50,993 nucleotides of DNA from CAZOKH01 sp964580315 (GCA_964580315.1 CAZOKH010000014.1:1-50993), one strand, 5' to 3'; shown: positions 32,964 through 41,869, numbered from the stretch's first letter. Notes: a model not told the origin generated them from the letters alone. Numbers and translations: made by a program.

Positions 32964-33093
32964 CCCATCTCGCATCATTTACTCTGCGGGGTACTATTCC
33001 GCCGCCCTGAGGCAGTTGGCCGCCGTTTTCTTCAGCGATTTTGATGACAACACCTAAGGCAGCAAGTTTAGTCCCCGCCTTAGACAGATACAT
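32944..33093 (-). CDS. Alternative 49-residue ORF overlapping the cysK leader
   Basis: ATG at 33093 opens 49 codons that end at 32944, overlapping the leader peptide in another frame. Residues such as KLAALGVVIKIAEENGG look protein-like but I recognise no family, there is no ribosome site at proper distance, and an open frame of this length is not improbable by chance. Listed as an alternative reading. Confidence 0.2.
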   Translation of the reverse strand: MYLSKAGTKLAALGVVIKIAEENGGQLPQGGGIVPRRVNDARWAIRCER

Positions 33094-33101
33094 TTAACCA
33101 T
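33054..33101 (-). CDS. Putative cysteine-containing leader peptide of cysK
   Basis: A 15-codon frame (MVKCICLRRGLNLLP) with GGAG eight bases before its ATG. Cys codons are at positions 4 and 6. Directly after the second, CTAAGGC (33083-33077) pairs with GCCTTAG (33060-33054), which contains the peptide's own stop codon. A ribosome stalled at the Cys codons would cover the first arm. The layout matches a transcription attenuator responding to charged tRNA-Cys. A competing 49-codon frame overlaps it. Confidence 0.5.
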   Translation of the reverse strand: MVKCICLRRGLNLLP

Positions 33102-33134
33102 GACAGTATCTCCAAAATGGATATTTATTGTCTA

Positions 33135-33163
33135 ATATTAGCATAAGTAAAAGGAATATGCAA
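33135..33163 (-). promoter_or_regulatory. Predicted cysK-cysE promoter
   Basis: On the minus strand TTGCAT (33163-33158), 17 bp, and TAATAT (33140-33135) preceded by TGC, an extended -10. The predicted start is near 33128, about 15 nt before the GGAG of the leader peptide. Confidence 0.6.
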
Positions 33164-33193
33164 ATTGTTTTCTTTAACAATTGCTTAACAAAT

Positions 33194-33234
33194 GACTCCC
33201 CCGCCGATTGAGGGGGGCAACCGGCAGGAGAGTC
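33194..33234 (-). ncRNA. Candidate small RNA: 14-bp 5' hairpin with C-rich loop
   Basis: On the minus strand an arm at 33234-33221 pairs fully with 33207-33194 (14 pairs, three of them G-U only in this orientation), so the RNA is read leftward. The 13-nt loop is TTGCCCCCCTCAA. A promoter ends 7 bases before the stem. No clear terminator follows; AATTGTT/AACAATT arms lie downstream. It may be a small RNA with an anti-Shine-Dalgarno-like loop, or an upstream part of the cysK leader. Confidence 0.4.
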
Positions 33235-33240
33235 AACCTA

Positions 33241-33269
33241 AGAATAGCATATATTGAAAGAAGGTACAA
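33241..33269 (-). promoter_or_regulatory. Predicted promoter for the C-loop hairpin RNA
   Basis: On the minus strand TTGTAC (33269-33264), 17 bp and TATTCT (33246-33241) preceded by TGC. The predicted start coincides with the first base of the hairpin at 33234. The part 33270-33378 shows no gene. Confidence 0.5.
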
Positions 33270-33378
33270 GAGCCAATTCGTCAAAACTAACAATTTTGTT
33301 AATAGAAATATAGTAAATTCACGTACCGTGATTCATCTAACAACCTCTTAACAAAACTTCTTATAGCCGGGGGTGTAC

Positions 33379-33407
33379 TTGCCTCCCTTGGTTCACCGTG
33401 ATAAACT
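33379..33407 (+). promoter_or_regulatory. Predicted promoter of the receiver/TnpA-like fusion gene
   Basis: TTGCCT (33379-33384), 17 bp, TAAACT (33402-33407). The predicted start falls on or next to the GTG at 33414, so the message would be leaderless. Confidence 0.5.
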
Positions 33408-33413
33408 TTTAAC

Positions 33414-36035
33414 GTGTCCAAAAGTATTTTAATCGCCTCCCCGAATACCGACCTGGGTGAGCTATTACGCCTTAGTCTGGAAGAAAGCAGCAAATATGAT
33501 GTCCGCATGGCGCGCAGCCCCGGCGCCGTCTGGGAGATCATGAATTCTGTTTGGATCGACCTCGTTATCCTGGACACCGATCTGATTGAAAAAGAACTCA
33601 GCCTGTTTGTCCAAAACCTACTGGAAAAACAATCCAGCCTGCGCTACCTGGTCATCCCGCCTCAAAACAACCCGCAACATGCTTTGCTGGCCGGTCTCTA
33701 TCCTGATGGGTATATCACTCGCCCGTTTTTCATTGATGATGTCATTACACAGATAGAAAGACTCATCGGCGCAGCCGAGGAAACTCCGGAGCCAACTGAA
33801 CAAGAAGAAGCTGAAGAACCCGCTCCGGTCAGCGATCAACCGCTGGAACCCGAAGACCTCTTTGAAGAGAATCTGTTTGAATCTTTCCTCAAAGACGATA
33901 TTGAAGACACGCAGCCGACCGTCTGGAACACTGACCAACCCACTCCGCTGTTACTGGAAGAGATCGTCCCACAGCCCGCAGCAGAACCGGCGGAAGAGAA
34001 CGCATCGCTGGATGATTTTGAGGCAATGTTCCTGAATGATTACCTTTACGAAGAGGAACTGCAAGAAGACCTTGTTGAGATTGAAAAACTTGATTTTGAG
34101 CCGGGCGCGGAGCCAGCCGGAAGCCCTCAACAGCTTGAACCCGTAAACCCCATTGCAGCCGAAGAGCCTGTCGAGATCATCTCTGATGCTGAACAGGCAA
34201 TTCCTGCTACACCCGTAGAGCCGGTTGAGACCATCTCCGAATCCGAACAGGCAATTCCTGCTACACCCGTAGAGCCGGTTGAGACCATCTCCGAATCTGA
34301 ACAGGCAATTCCTGCTACACCCGTAGAGCCGATTGAAACCATCTCTGAAGCCGAACAGGCCATCCCAACACCGCCAGAAGAGTTGACCGAAGCCACGCCG
34401 GAAGTTGAACCAGAATTTGCTGTTGCTGAAGAAAGCAATGCCATTTCGCTCGAGTCAATTCCGCCCCTCGAACCGGAGCTGCCGCCCGCGCCGCTCAACC
34501 TGGCATTATCCACGCCGGCAGCCCTAAAAGAGATTCATCTCGAGCCGGAATACCTGGAAGCCTTGCAGCAGGAGGTGAACGCCTTCGCTTGCCTGGTTTG
34601 CGATGCCGCCGGGGTGTATGCCTATAGCGGCGAGTTGAATTCGGAAGACGGCAAACAAATCGCCGCGATTTTACGCCATCACGTAGATCATAACCGTCAA
34701 AGCGGGCTGGCTCACTTTTTGAATATTGGAAAACCGCCTCTTGAAACCCTGCTTTACGCAGTTAATTTGATCGACCAGTGTTTCCTGGTTGTGTTGTATG
34801 ATGCCAACATGCCCATCAGCCGCGCCAACACCCTGACAGGCAACCTGCGCCGCAGGCTGCTGGGTGAACCCCTGCCAGGGAATGCAGAACCTGTAGCTGA
34901 ACTCGATTTACAAACCGAAACGCAATCAGCGGTGGCTGACTTCTTGTCGATGATGCCGCCGCCTCAAATGGAAACTGCAACCGCAGCTGACGAAATCACC
35001 GCTGATGAAGTTTTAACCGAACAGCCAGCGGTTGTGGAAGAAAGCATCGAACTACCCGATTGGGCCGTTCCCCTGGCGGTTGCAGTTGAAACTGTTCAAC
35101 AACCCCCGGCTGTGCCGGATAATAACCAGACAGAACCTGTTGAACAGGAAATCCCTGAAATCGTTGCAACAGCGGTTGAGCAGCAAGATGAACCCGAAAC
35201 CGTTGAAGAACCGCTTGAAGCAGGTGTTTTGGAAGTTGAGCCAGCCGCCGTGGAACCGGAAACCCCGCAAAATGATGGGGCGCCGGTTGAACCGGAAGAG
35301 TCAATAACGGGTGAAGAGCTGGTTGAACTGGAACTTCCCGATTGGGCCATACCACAACCCGCAAGGGAAATTAGCGAAGAAGCGCAGCCGCCTTTGGCGG
35401 CGCCGCCACCCGAACCGGACACCGAACCGGATGCCGCCGGTGTGGAAACTGAACCAGAAAAGGTTGAAGCGCAACCTGAAGCGCCCCAGGAACCCGCACC
35501 CAATCCCATCATCGACAACATTGTTTTCCCGTGGGACATGGAAAGCAATTCAGCATCCTACGATTCTGTCTCCAATGCCGGTGCAGACAACCCGGGCGGC
35601 AACGGGAATGACAATCTCACAGACCGGGCAAATTCCACGCTATCCGATCAGGCATTTTCCTGCGTGCTGGTTCCTGCGCAGCCCGAATTCCAATTGACCG
35701 GCGACGCTTCCAAACACCTGGAACGTTGGATGCCCGAACTGTGCACCAGTTTTGGCTGGCAAATGACCAATCTCACCATTCAACCGGAATATATGCTGTG
35801 GAGTATCATGGTGCCGCCCACCGTGCCCACCGGCAGCCTGGTAAACCGCATCCGCGAATATACATCCCAGAAAATGGTTGAAGCCATACCGCAACTGGGC
35901 AAATCACATTCACCGGCTAATTTTTGGGCGCCCACCTCATTGACCGTGCGCGGCGAGCATGCGCCCAGCCAACAAGCCATTGATGATCTCATTCAACAGG
36001 CGCACCGCCGTTATCCTTCTGCTTCAACATCCTGA
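33414..36035 (+). CDS. Receiver-like, roadblock-like and degenerate TnpA (Y1)-like fusion protein
   Basis: An 873-residue soluble protein starting with GTG. Residues 1-120 look like a degenerate receiver domain: Asp54 is kept, the N-terminal acidic pair is lost, and the usual Lys-Pro is Arg103-Pro. Long acidic Pro/Glu-rich linkers follow, including four 18-residue repeats (34164-34379). Residues about 373-485 resemble a roadblock/LC7-type domain (FACLVCDAAGVYAYSGEL). The linker after it holds LPDWA(V/I)P twice (about 546 and 641). Residues about 747-868 align along their length with IS200/TnpA Y1 transposases (VPPTVPTGSLVNRIREYTS, then NFWAP), but the HUH pair is replaced (EYMLW near 792) and no tyrosine occupies the final helix (DDLIQQ). 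I infer a domesticated, non-catalytic nucleic-acid- or protein-binding domain. It precedes polA by 21 nt. Function unknown. Confidence 0.7.
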   Translation: MSKSILIASPNTDLGELLRLSLEESSKYDVRMARSPGAVWEIMNSVWIDLVILDTDLIEKELSLFVQNLLEKQSSLRYLVIPPQNNPQHALLAGLYPDGYITRPFFIDDVITQIERLIGAAEETPEPTEQEEAEEPAPVSDQPLEPEDLFEENLFESFLKDDIEDTQPTVWNTDQPTPLLLEEIVPQPAAEPAEENASLDDFEAMFLNDYLYEEELQEDLVEIEKLDFEPGAEPAGSPQQLEPVNPIAAEEPVEIISDAEQAIPATPVEPVETISESEQAIPATPVEPVETISESEQAIPATPVEPIETISEAEQAIPTPPEELTEATPEVEPEFAVAEESNAISLESIPPLEPELPPAPLNLALSTPAALKEIHLEPEYLEALQQEVNAFACLVCDAAGVYAYSGELNSEDGKQIAAILRHHVDHNRQSGLAHFLNIGKPPLETLLYAVNLIDQCFLVVLYDANMPISRANTLTGNLRRRLLGEPLPGNAEPVAELDLQTETQSAVADFLSMMPPPQMETATAADEITADEVLTEQPAVVEESIELPDWAVPLAVAVETVQQPPAVPDNNQTEPVEQEIPEIVATAVEQQDEPETVEEPLEAGVLEVEPAAVEPETPQNDGAPVEPEESITGEELVELELPDWAIPQPAREISEEAQPPLAAPPPEPDTEPDAAGVETEPEKVEAQPEAPQEPAPNPIIDNIVFPWDMESNSASYDSVSNAGADNPGGNGNDNLTDRANSTLSDQAFSCVLVPAQPEFQLTGDASKHLERWMPELCTSFGWQMTNLTIQPEYMLWSIMVPPTVPTGSLVNRIREYTSQKMVEAIPQLGKSHSPANFWAPTSLTVRGEHAPSQQAIDDLIQQAHRRYPSASTS
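34164..34379 (+). repeat. Four tandem 54-bp coding repeats
   Basis: Units at 34164, 34218, 34272 and 34326, each coding for 18 residues of the type EPVETISESEQAIPATPV. The second and third are nearly identical in DNA, the outer ones diverged, which suggests recent unit duplication in a disordered acidic linker. Confidence 0.9.
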
Positions 36036-36056
36036 TCTGTAAACGGAAAGATCTTC

Positions 36057-38822
36057 ATGCCACCAACACTTTTTCTGATTGACGGGCACGCACTGGCATA
36101 TCGCACCTATTACGCCATCACCGCCTCCAACGCCGCCAACCTTTCCACCAGCAGCGGTGAATTAACCGCCGGCGTTTATGGTTTTGCCAGTGTTTTGCTG
36201 CGCCTGCTGGAAAATGACCGTCCCGAATATCTGGCGGTGGCATTCGACACCGGCAAAACCTTCCGCGATAATTTATTCCCCGAATATAAAGCCACGCGCG
36301 AGAAAATGCCCGATGATCTCAGCCGGCAAATGAGCCGCATTCGCCAACTGGTTGACACATTCAAAATTCCGCGCCTGGAAATGGAAGGTTTTGAAGCCGA
36401 TGATGTGTTGGGCAGTGTGGCGCACGCCGCCTTGCAACAGGGCTTTGGCGTCAAAATCATCACCGGTGACCGCGACCTGCTGCAACTGGTTGAAGATCGC
36501 ATCATCGTCAACCTGCCCGGCAAACAACTTGCCGACTCAAAAGATTACACCCATCCGGATGTGATTGCCTACCTGGGCGTACGCCCCGACCAGGTCATCG
36601 ACTACAAAGCCCTGGCAGGCGACAGCTCAGATAATATTCCCGGTGTGCGCGGGATTGGCGAAAAAACCGCTGTGTCGCTGCTGCAGGAATATGACCACCT
36701 GGACGATATTTTTGCTCATCTCGACCTGCTTCCCACGCGGGTGCGCACCCGCCTGGAAGAAGGCCGTGAATCGGCGCAGCTCAGCTATCAACTGGCTGCC
36801 ATCCGCACCGATGTTCCCATCACGCTAGACCTGGAAAGCGCCAACACCAACCACCTCGATCTGCCTGCCGTGGAAGCCCTGTTTCACGAACTGGAATTTC
36901 GCACGCTGATCAAACGCCTGGCCAACCTGCAGCGCGGGCCTGCCGCCCCCACAACCGGGCAGCAGCTTTCACTGTTTGGCGAGCCGGTCAAACGCGTAGG
37001 AATCACGGCGCCGTATGAGCTTGATGTGCAAACGGTCACCACCCTGCCCCAGTTGCAGCAGCTTGCCGACCGCCTGGCAAAAGCACCCGTCATTGCCATC
37101 GACACCGAAACCACTTCCACCGATCCCCTGCAGGCCGATCTTGTGGGAATCTCCCTGTCAGTGCAAGAGGAGCAGGGTTATTACATTCCCATTGGTCACC
37201 ACACCGGCGAACAGGTTTCGCTGGAGCAGGCGGCGGCCGCCCTGCGCCCCGCACTGGAAGACCCTCACAAACAAATCATCGGGCACAACTTGAAATATGA
37301 CCTGCTGGTTTTAAACCAGTACGGATTACACCCGGTTTCCTGCACTTTCGACACCATGATTGCCGAATGGCTGGTTGACCCGGCTTCGCACAACCTGGGG
37401 CTGAAAGACATGGCCGACCGCTATCTGGCGTTGAACATGACGCACATCGAAGAGCTGATCGGCAAGGGAAAAACACAAATCAGCATGGCGCAGGTGCCCA
37501 TTGAAAATGCCGCGCCCTATGCCGCCGCCGACGCCGACGCCACCCTGCGTTTGATGCCGGTGCTGCAAAAGCGTATGGATGATTTGAATGCCACGAAGCT
37601 GTTTCAAACCGTGGAGATGCCCCTCATGCCGGTGTTGGCCGAGATGGAACGCAACGGCATCAGCCTCGACAAGGCTTTTTTCAAAAAGATGTCTGGCGAG
37701 CTGAGCCAGCGCATGGAACAGATCACCGCCCACATCTATCAAGAGGTGGGGTATAGTTTCAATCTCAACTCGACCCAGCAGCTTTCACAGGTGCTGTTTG
37801 AAAAGCTGGGACTGAAACCGCCCGACCAGCGCAAACGCACCTCCAGCGGGCATTTTTCCACCGCCGCCGCCATCCTGGAAGAGATTCAGCACCAGCACCC
37901 GGTGGTCGATGCCATCCTGGAATACCGTGAACTGGCAAAAATCAAATCAACCTATGTGGATGCACTGCCGCTGCAAATCAATCCGCGCACCGGCAGAGTG
38001 CACACTTCTTTCAACCAGACCGGTTCGGTCACCGGCAGGTTAACCTCTTCCAACCCCAACCTGCAAAACATCCCCACCCGCACCGATCTCGGACGGCAGG
38101 TGCGCAAGGGGTTCATCGCCGCCCCCGGCATGACCCTGGTGTCGGTTGACTATTCACAAATTGAATTACGCGTTGTGGCGCATATGTCGCAAGATGATGC
38201 CATGCTGGCAGCCTTCCGCGCCGGGCAAGATATTCACGCCGCCACAGCCGCCGCCATTTACAACCAGCCCATTGACCAGGTAACCAAAGACCAGCGCCGC
38301 CATGCCAAAGCCATCAACTTTGGGTTAATCTACGGCATGAGCGCCTTCGGGCTCACCCGCACCACCGATCTCACCCTGGCAGAAGCCGAGAATTTTGTCA
38401 AAGCCTATTTCAAAATGTTCCCTCGCGTCAAACAATACCTCGATGACATTCGCCAACAGGCTGCCCGCCAGGGATACGTGGAAACCCTGCTGGGGCGAAG
38501 GCGCTACTTCCCTAATTTACAATCGCAAAGCAACGTCAACGTGAAGAACCGTGAAGAACGTGAAGCCATCAATGCCCCCATTCAGGGCACTGCCGCTGAT
38601 ATCATCAAGATTGCCATGATTCACATTTTGCCCGCCATACAACAATCGGGCTTGAATGCACATTTGCTCTTGCAAGTTCACGACGAATTGGTATTAGAAT
38701 GTGCTCAGGATCAAGTTGCCGAAACCACGCAACTGGTGCAAAAAATCATGTCAGAAGCCTATCCTCTTTCCATTCCCCTGCTGACCGACGCCAGCAGCGG
38801 GAATAACTGGGGAGATTTATAG
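36057..38822 (+). CDS. polA: DNA polymerase I
   Basis: A 921-residue polymerase with three domains: 5' nuclease (about 1-290; FLIDGHALAYRTYYA, GFEADDVLGS, TGDRDLLQL), 3'-5' exonuclease (about 325-510) and polymerase (about 540-921). The exonuclease keeps its acidic residues (IAIDTETTS, HNLKYD, YAAADAD), so proofreading seems intact, unlike Taq. Polymerase motifs A (VSVDYSQIELRV), B (RRHAKAINFGLIYG) and C (QVHDELVLE) are complete. The GGAAAG site lies before the ATG. A TPR gene follows after 19 nt. Confidence 0.97.
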   Translation: MPPTLFLIDGHALAYRTYYAITASNAANLSTSSGELTAGVYGFASVLLRLLENDRPEYLAVAFDTGKTFRDNLFPEYKATREKMPDDLSRQMSRIRQLVDTFKIPRLEMEGFEADDVLGSVAHAALQQGFGVKIITGDRDLLQLVEDRIIVNLPGKQLADSKDYTHPDVIAYLGVRPDQVIDYKALAGDSSDNIPGVRGIGEKTAVSLLQEYDHLDDIFAHLDLLPTRVRTRLEEGRESAQLSYQLAAIRTDVPITLDLESANTNHLDLPAVEALFHELEFRTLIKRLANLQRGPAAPTTGQQLSLFGEPVKRVGITAPYELDVQTVTTLPQLQQLADRLAKAPVIAIDTETTSTDPLQADLVGISLSVQEEQGYYIPIGHHTGEQVSLEQAAAALRPALEDPHKQIIGHNLKYDLLVLNQYGLHPVSCTFDTMIAEWLVDPASHNLGLKDMADRYLALNMTHIEELIGKGKTQISMAQVPIENAAPYAAADADATLRLMPVLQKRMDDLNATKLFQTVEMPLMPVLAEMERNGISLDKAFFKKMSGELSQRMEQITAHIYQEVGYSFNLNSTQQLSQVLFEKLGLKPPDQRKRTSSGHFSTAAAILEEIQHQHPVVDAILEYRELAKIKSTYVDALPLQINPRTGRVHTSFNQTGSVTGRLTSSNPNLQNIPTRTDLGRQVRKGFIAAPGMTLVSVDYSQIELRVVAHMSQDDAMLAAFRAGQDIHAATAAAIYNQPIDQVTKDQRRHAKAINFGLIYGMSAFGLTRTTDLTLAEAENFVKAYFKMFPRVKQYLDDIRQQAARQGYVETLLGRRRYFPNLQSQSNVNVKNREEREAINAPIQGTAADIIKIAMIHILPAIQQSGLNAHLLLQVHDELVLECAQDQVAETTQLVQKIMSEAYPLSIPLLTDASSGNNWGDL

Positions 38823-38841
38823 TACCGTCAGGATACCGCAC

Positions 38842-41100
38842 ATGCCAGGAAACCAACAAAACTTCCAGCAAGCAATGAACCAGGGACATTCAGCCGCCTG
38901 GGATATGAACTGGGAAGAAGCTGTCACCCATTACAGCCGCGCCCTCCAGGAAATGCCCGACAATCCGCAGGTAATGACCAGCCTGGGCCTGGCATTGTTT
39001 GAAATGGGCAATTTTAAACCCGCCCTCGACCTTTATCTCAAGGCTGCCGCTCTAACAAAAGACGATCCACTGCCTTACGAAAAAATTGGGCGCATTCACG
39101 AACGCATGGGCAACCTGACCGAAGCCGTGCAGGCCACCATGCAGGCTGCCGAACTGCACCTGAAAACCCGCCACGCCGAAAAAGCCATTGACGACTGGCT
39201 GCGCGTCACTGCCCTGCGCCCCGATCACCTGATGGCGCATACCCGCCTGGGCATGGTCTATGAACGCATGAACCGCAAGGAAGACGCCATTGCAGAGTAT
39301 TTGACGCTTGCCAGCCTGGCGCAGCGCAACGGAGAAATGGAAAAAGCCAGTCAACTGGTCGAACATTCACTGCAATTGCAGCCCAACAACGCCGACGCAC
39401 AGCAGGCACAGCGCGCGCTGCAGGGCAACCAGTTGCTGCCCCGCCCCATGCGCCCGCACGGCGTCACTGGCGCGCTGCGCATGGCTGAAGTTCGCAAGCT
39501 GAACCAGCAGGGGCGCAGCGGCACACGCGGTTTGGACCCGGTTGCCGAAGCCCGCCAGCAGGCGCTGGTGGCCCTGGCAGAATTGCTGTTTGAAGAAGAA
39601 GAGACCCCGCACACCGAAAAGAAATCTCAGCCGGCTTACCTGCCTTTTCTCAGCCAGGCCATTCAACACCAAACCCAGGGGAATGACGCCCAGGCAGCCA
39701 GCGAACTGGAAAAAGCGGCTTCCAAAGGTTTGAAACACCCCGCTGTTTCATTCGACCTGGGCTTGCTGGTGGCCATGCGCGACCGAAAAAAAGCGCTGCG
39801 CTTCCTGCAAGAAGCCGTGGCGCATCCCGATTTCAGCCTGGCCGCCCATTTTTTGATGGGACGTCTCTACCGCGATAACAACGAATTGCCGCATGCGGTC
39901 AGCCAGCTCTTGCAGGCGCTATGCCTGGCAGATATCGAGGTGGCTCCCGCTGAACAGGCCGACGGTTTGCGCCAGGTGTACGAATCGGTGATTGAAACCC
40001 ACTCGCGCCGCGGCGACAAAGAAAAATTGCAGATGTTGTGCGACAATATCACCACCCAGCTTAACCGCCCCAACTGGCGCGAACATCTGTCTGCCGCCCG
40101 CCAGCAGTTGCCCGAAAGCAGTGAAGACCTGCCCCCGCTGCCCCTGGCTGAACTGCTGTCCGACAGTGAAAGCAGCGCTGTCATTGATGCCATGAGCCGC
40201 ATCCGCCGGTTGGCAGACGAAGGCAGGCTGGCTTCTGCCATTGACGAAGCCTTCAATGCCTTGCTGCATGCGCCCTATTATTTGCCCCTGCACATCCAGG
40301 TTGGCGAATTGCTGATGAAAGACGGGCAAATTCAGGCCGCCTCTGAGAAAATGATGCTGGTGGCCAGGTTGTATTCTCTGCGCGGCGAAATTGGTTCGGC
40401 TGTTCAGGCGCTGCGCCGTGTGACTCAAAATTCGCCGCTGGATATTGAAGTGCGCCAGCAATTGATTCAACTGCTGACCAAACAGGGGCGCTCCAGGGAA
40501 GCCGTTCTAGAGTGCATCCAACTCGCCGGCACGTATTATCAACTGGCCCAGATTGACCTGGCGCGCGAAACCTATGCGAATGCCCTGCGTATGGCCCAGC
40601 AAGCCCACCTTGAACGCAGCATCGCGGTAAAAATACTCTATCATATTGCCGATATTGACCAGCAGCGCCTCGACTGGCGTTCGGCAGTGCGCATCCTGGA
40701 ACAGATTCGCTCGCTGGAGCCAAACGACGGCGCCGCCCGCGCCCGCCTGGTGAACCTGTATTTCAAACTGGAGCAGGATGACGCCGCCCATAAAGAGATC
40801 GAGCGATACCTCGCTGCACTGGAAAGCGCCAACGACGCCAACCGCAGCATCGACTTCTTGCAGCAGGTGATCACCGACCATCCTGAGAAGTTGGAAATTC
40901 GCAAACGCCTGGCCGACATCCTGGTAAAAGGCGGCTTAACCGCCCAGGCTGTGGAACAGATGGATGCCATGGCGGAAGAAATGATCAGCCGCGGCAACCG
41001 CCCCGGCGCCACCGACATCTTGCGCACCATCATTCAACTCAACCCAAATAACGTCAATGATTATCAAGACCTTTTGAACCAAATTCAACGCGAAGGGTAA
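38842..41100 (+). CDS. Large tetratricopeptide-repeat protein
   Basis: A 752-residue, largely helical protein without signal peptide or membrane helix. TPR-like units are clear at the N-terminus (AWDMNWEEAVTHYSRALQEMPDNPQVMTSLGLALFEMGNFKPALDLYLKAA), continue to about residue 200, and occur again in the second half (about 470-750; AVRILEQIRSLEPNDGAARARLVNLYFKLEQDDAA). The middle part (about 205-260) is less regular. TPRs mediate protein-protein contacts; partners unknown. It is probably in one operon with polA and the B3/4 gene. Confidence 0.85.
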   Translation: MPGNQQNFQQAMNQGHSAAWDMNWEEAVTHYSRALQEMPDNPQVMTSLGLALFEMGNFKPALDLYLKAAALTKDDPLPYEKIGRIHERMGNLTEAVQATMQAAELHLKTRHAEKAIDDWLRVTALRPDHLMAHTRLGMVYERMNRKEDAIAEYLTLASLAQRNGEMEKASQLVEHSLQLQPNNADAQQAQRALQGNQLLPRPMRPHGVTGALRMAEVRKLNQQGRSGTRGLDPVAEARQQALVALAELLFEEEETPHTEKKSQPAYLPFLSQAIQHQTQGNDAQAASELEKAASKGLKHPAVSFDLGLLVAMRDRKKALRFLQEAVAHPDFSLAAHFLMGRLYRDNNELPHAVSQLLQALCLADIEVAPAEQADGLRQVYESVIETHSRRGDKEKLQMLCDNITTQLNRPNWREHLSAARQQLPESSEDLPPLPLAELLSDSESSAVIDAMSRIRRLADEGRLASAIDEAFNALLHAPYYLPLHIQVGELLMKDGQIQAASEKMMLVARLYSLRGEIGSAVQALRRVTQNSPLDIEVRQQLIQLLTKQGRSREAVLECIQLAGTYYQLAQIDLARETYANALRMAQQAHLERSIAVKILYHIADIDQQRLDWRSAVRILEQIRSLEPNDGAARARLVNLYFKLEQDDAAHKEIERYLAALESANDANRSIDFLQQVITDHPEKLEIRKRLADILVKGGLTAQAVEQMDAMAEEMISRGNRPGATDILRTIIQLNPNNVNDYQDLLNQIQREG

Positions 41101-41135
41101 AATCACATCGTATCCCCAGACCAGGGAGGCAATTC

Positions 41136-41822
41136 ATGTCATCTGTTCAAATTTCCGAACGCCTTTTGGCTGCCTATCCCGGCGCTCATATCGGCATACT
41201 CGCCATGCTGGAAGTGCAAAACCCGGTGGAACATGCCCTGCTCAACTTTCGTAAAACCGAACTGGAACATCACCTGCGCGCGCAGTATTCAGCAGTCAGC
41301 CGCAGCGAATTGAAAGAAACCTACCCGCTGAACGTCTATGCCGGCTATTACAAACCATTCAAAAAAACCTACCACGTTTTGCTGCAGCTCGAATCCATTG
41401 TTTACAAGGAAAAATCCATCCCTCGCGTGGCCGCGCTGGTGGAAGCCTCTTTCATGGCTGAAATTGAAAGCCTGCTGCTGACCGCTGGTCACGACCTGCA
41501 ATCGCTTGAACCGCCCATCGTGTTTGACCTTGCCAACGGCGACGAAACCTACACCCTGTTAAGCGGCGAACCCAAAACGCTCAAAGCCGGCGATATGTAT
41601 ATGCGCGACGCCAGGGGGACAGCCTGTTCCATTATCTACGGCTCAGACGCACGCACCCGCATCACCACGCAAACCCGGCAGGTGATGTTTGTGGTTTACG
41701 CCCCTCCCGGCATCCGCGTCGATTCCATTCATCAGCACCTGGCCGCCATCCAGGAATATGTGCACATGATTACGCCCTCTGCCGTGACACAGGAATTGGA
41801 AATACTCCCCCTTTCAACATAA
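41136..41822 (+). CDS. B3/B4 tRNA-binding-domain protein
   Basis: A 228-residue stand-alone protein resembling the B3/B4 domain of phenylalanyl-tRNA synthetase beta chain (COG3382 type). Seen: NVYAGYYKPFKKTYHVLLQLESI, KSIPRVAALVEASFMAEIESLLLTAGHD, GDETYTLLSGEPKTLKAGDMYMRD and IIYGSDARTRIT. Such proteins may bind or hydrolyse mischarged aminoacyl-tRNA, but this is not established. GGAGG lies seven bases before the ATG. Confidence 0.8.
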   Translation: MSSVQISERLLAAYPGAHIGILAMLEVQNPVEHALLNFRKTELEHHLRAQYSAVSRSELKETYPLNVYAGYYKPFKKTYHVLLQLESIVYKEKSIPRVAALVEASFMAEIESLLLTAGHDLQSLEPPIVFDLANGDETYTLLSGEPKTLKAGDMYMRDARGTACSIIYGSDARTRITTQTRQVMFVVYAPPGIRVDSIHQHLAAIQEYVHMITPSAVTQELEILPLST

Positions 41823-41853
41823 CCGGTAAACCAACACCACAACTTCAATTGTT

Positions 41854-41862
41854 TGGTAAGAT
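41854..41862 (+). promoter_or_regulatory. Extended -10 box of the ECF sigma gene
   Basis: TGG-TAAGAT ends seven bases before the ATG at 41870; no -35 consensus is seen. The message would be leaderless. This supports 41870 over the in-frame TTG at 41849. Confidence 0.45.
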
Positions 41863-41869
41863 TGAAAAC

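Noticed and set aside
32901..33413. SAM, T-box, tmRNA or RNase P RNA in the cysK upstream region
   Set aside because: I looked for the conserved cores (T-box specifier and anti-terminator, SAM-I GA-rich core, tmRNA ends, RNase P GAGGAAAGTCC) and found none; the attenuator reading fits better.
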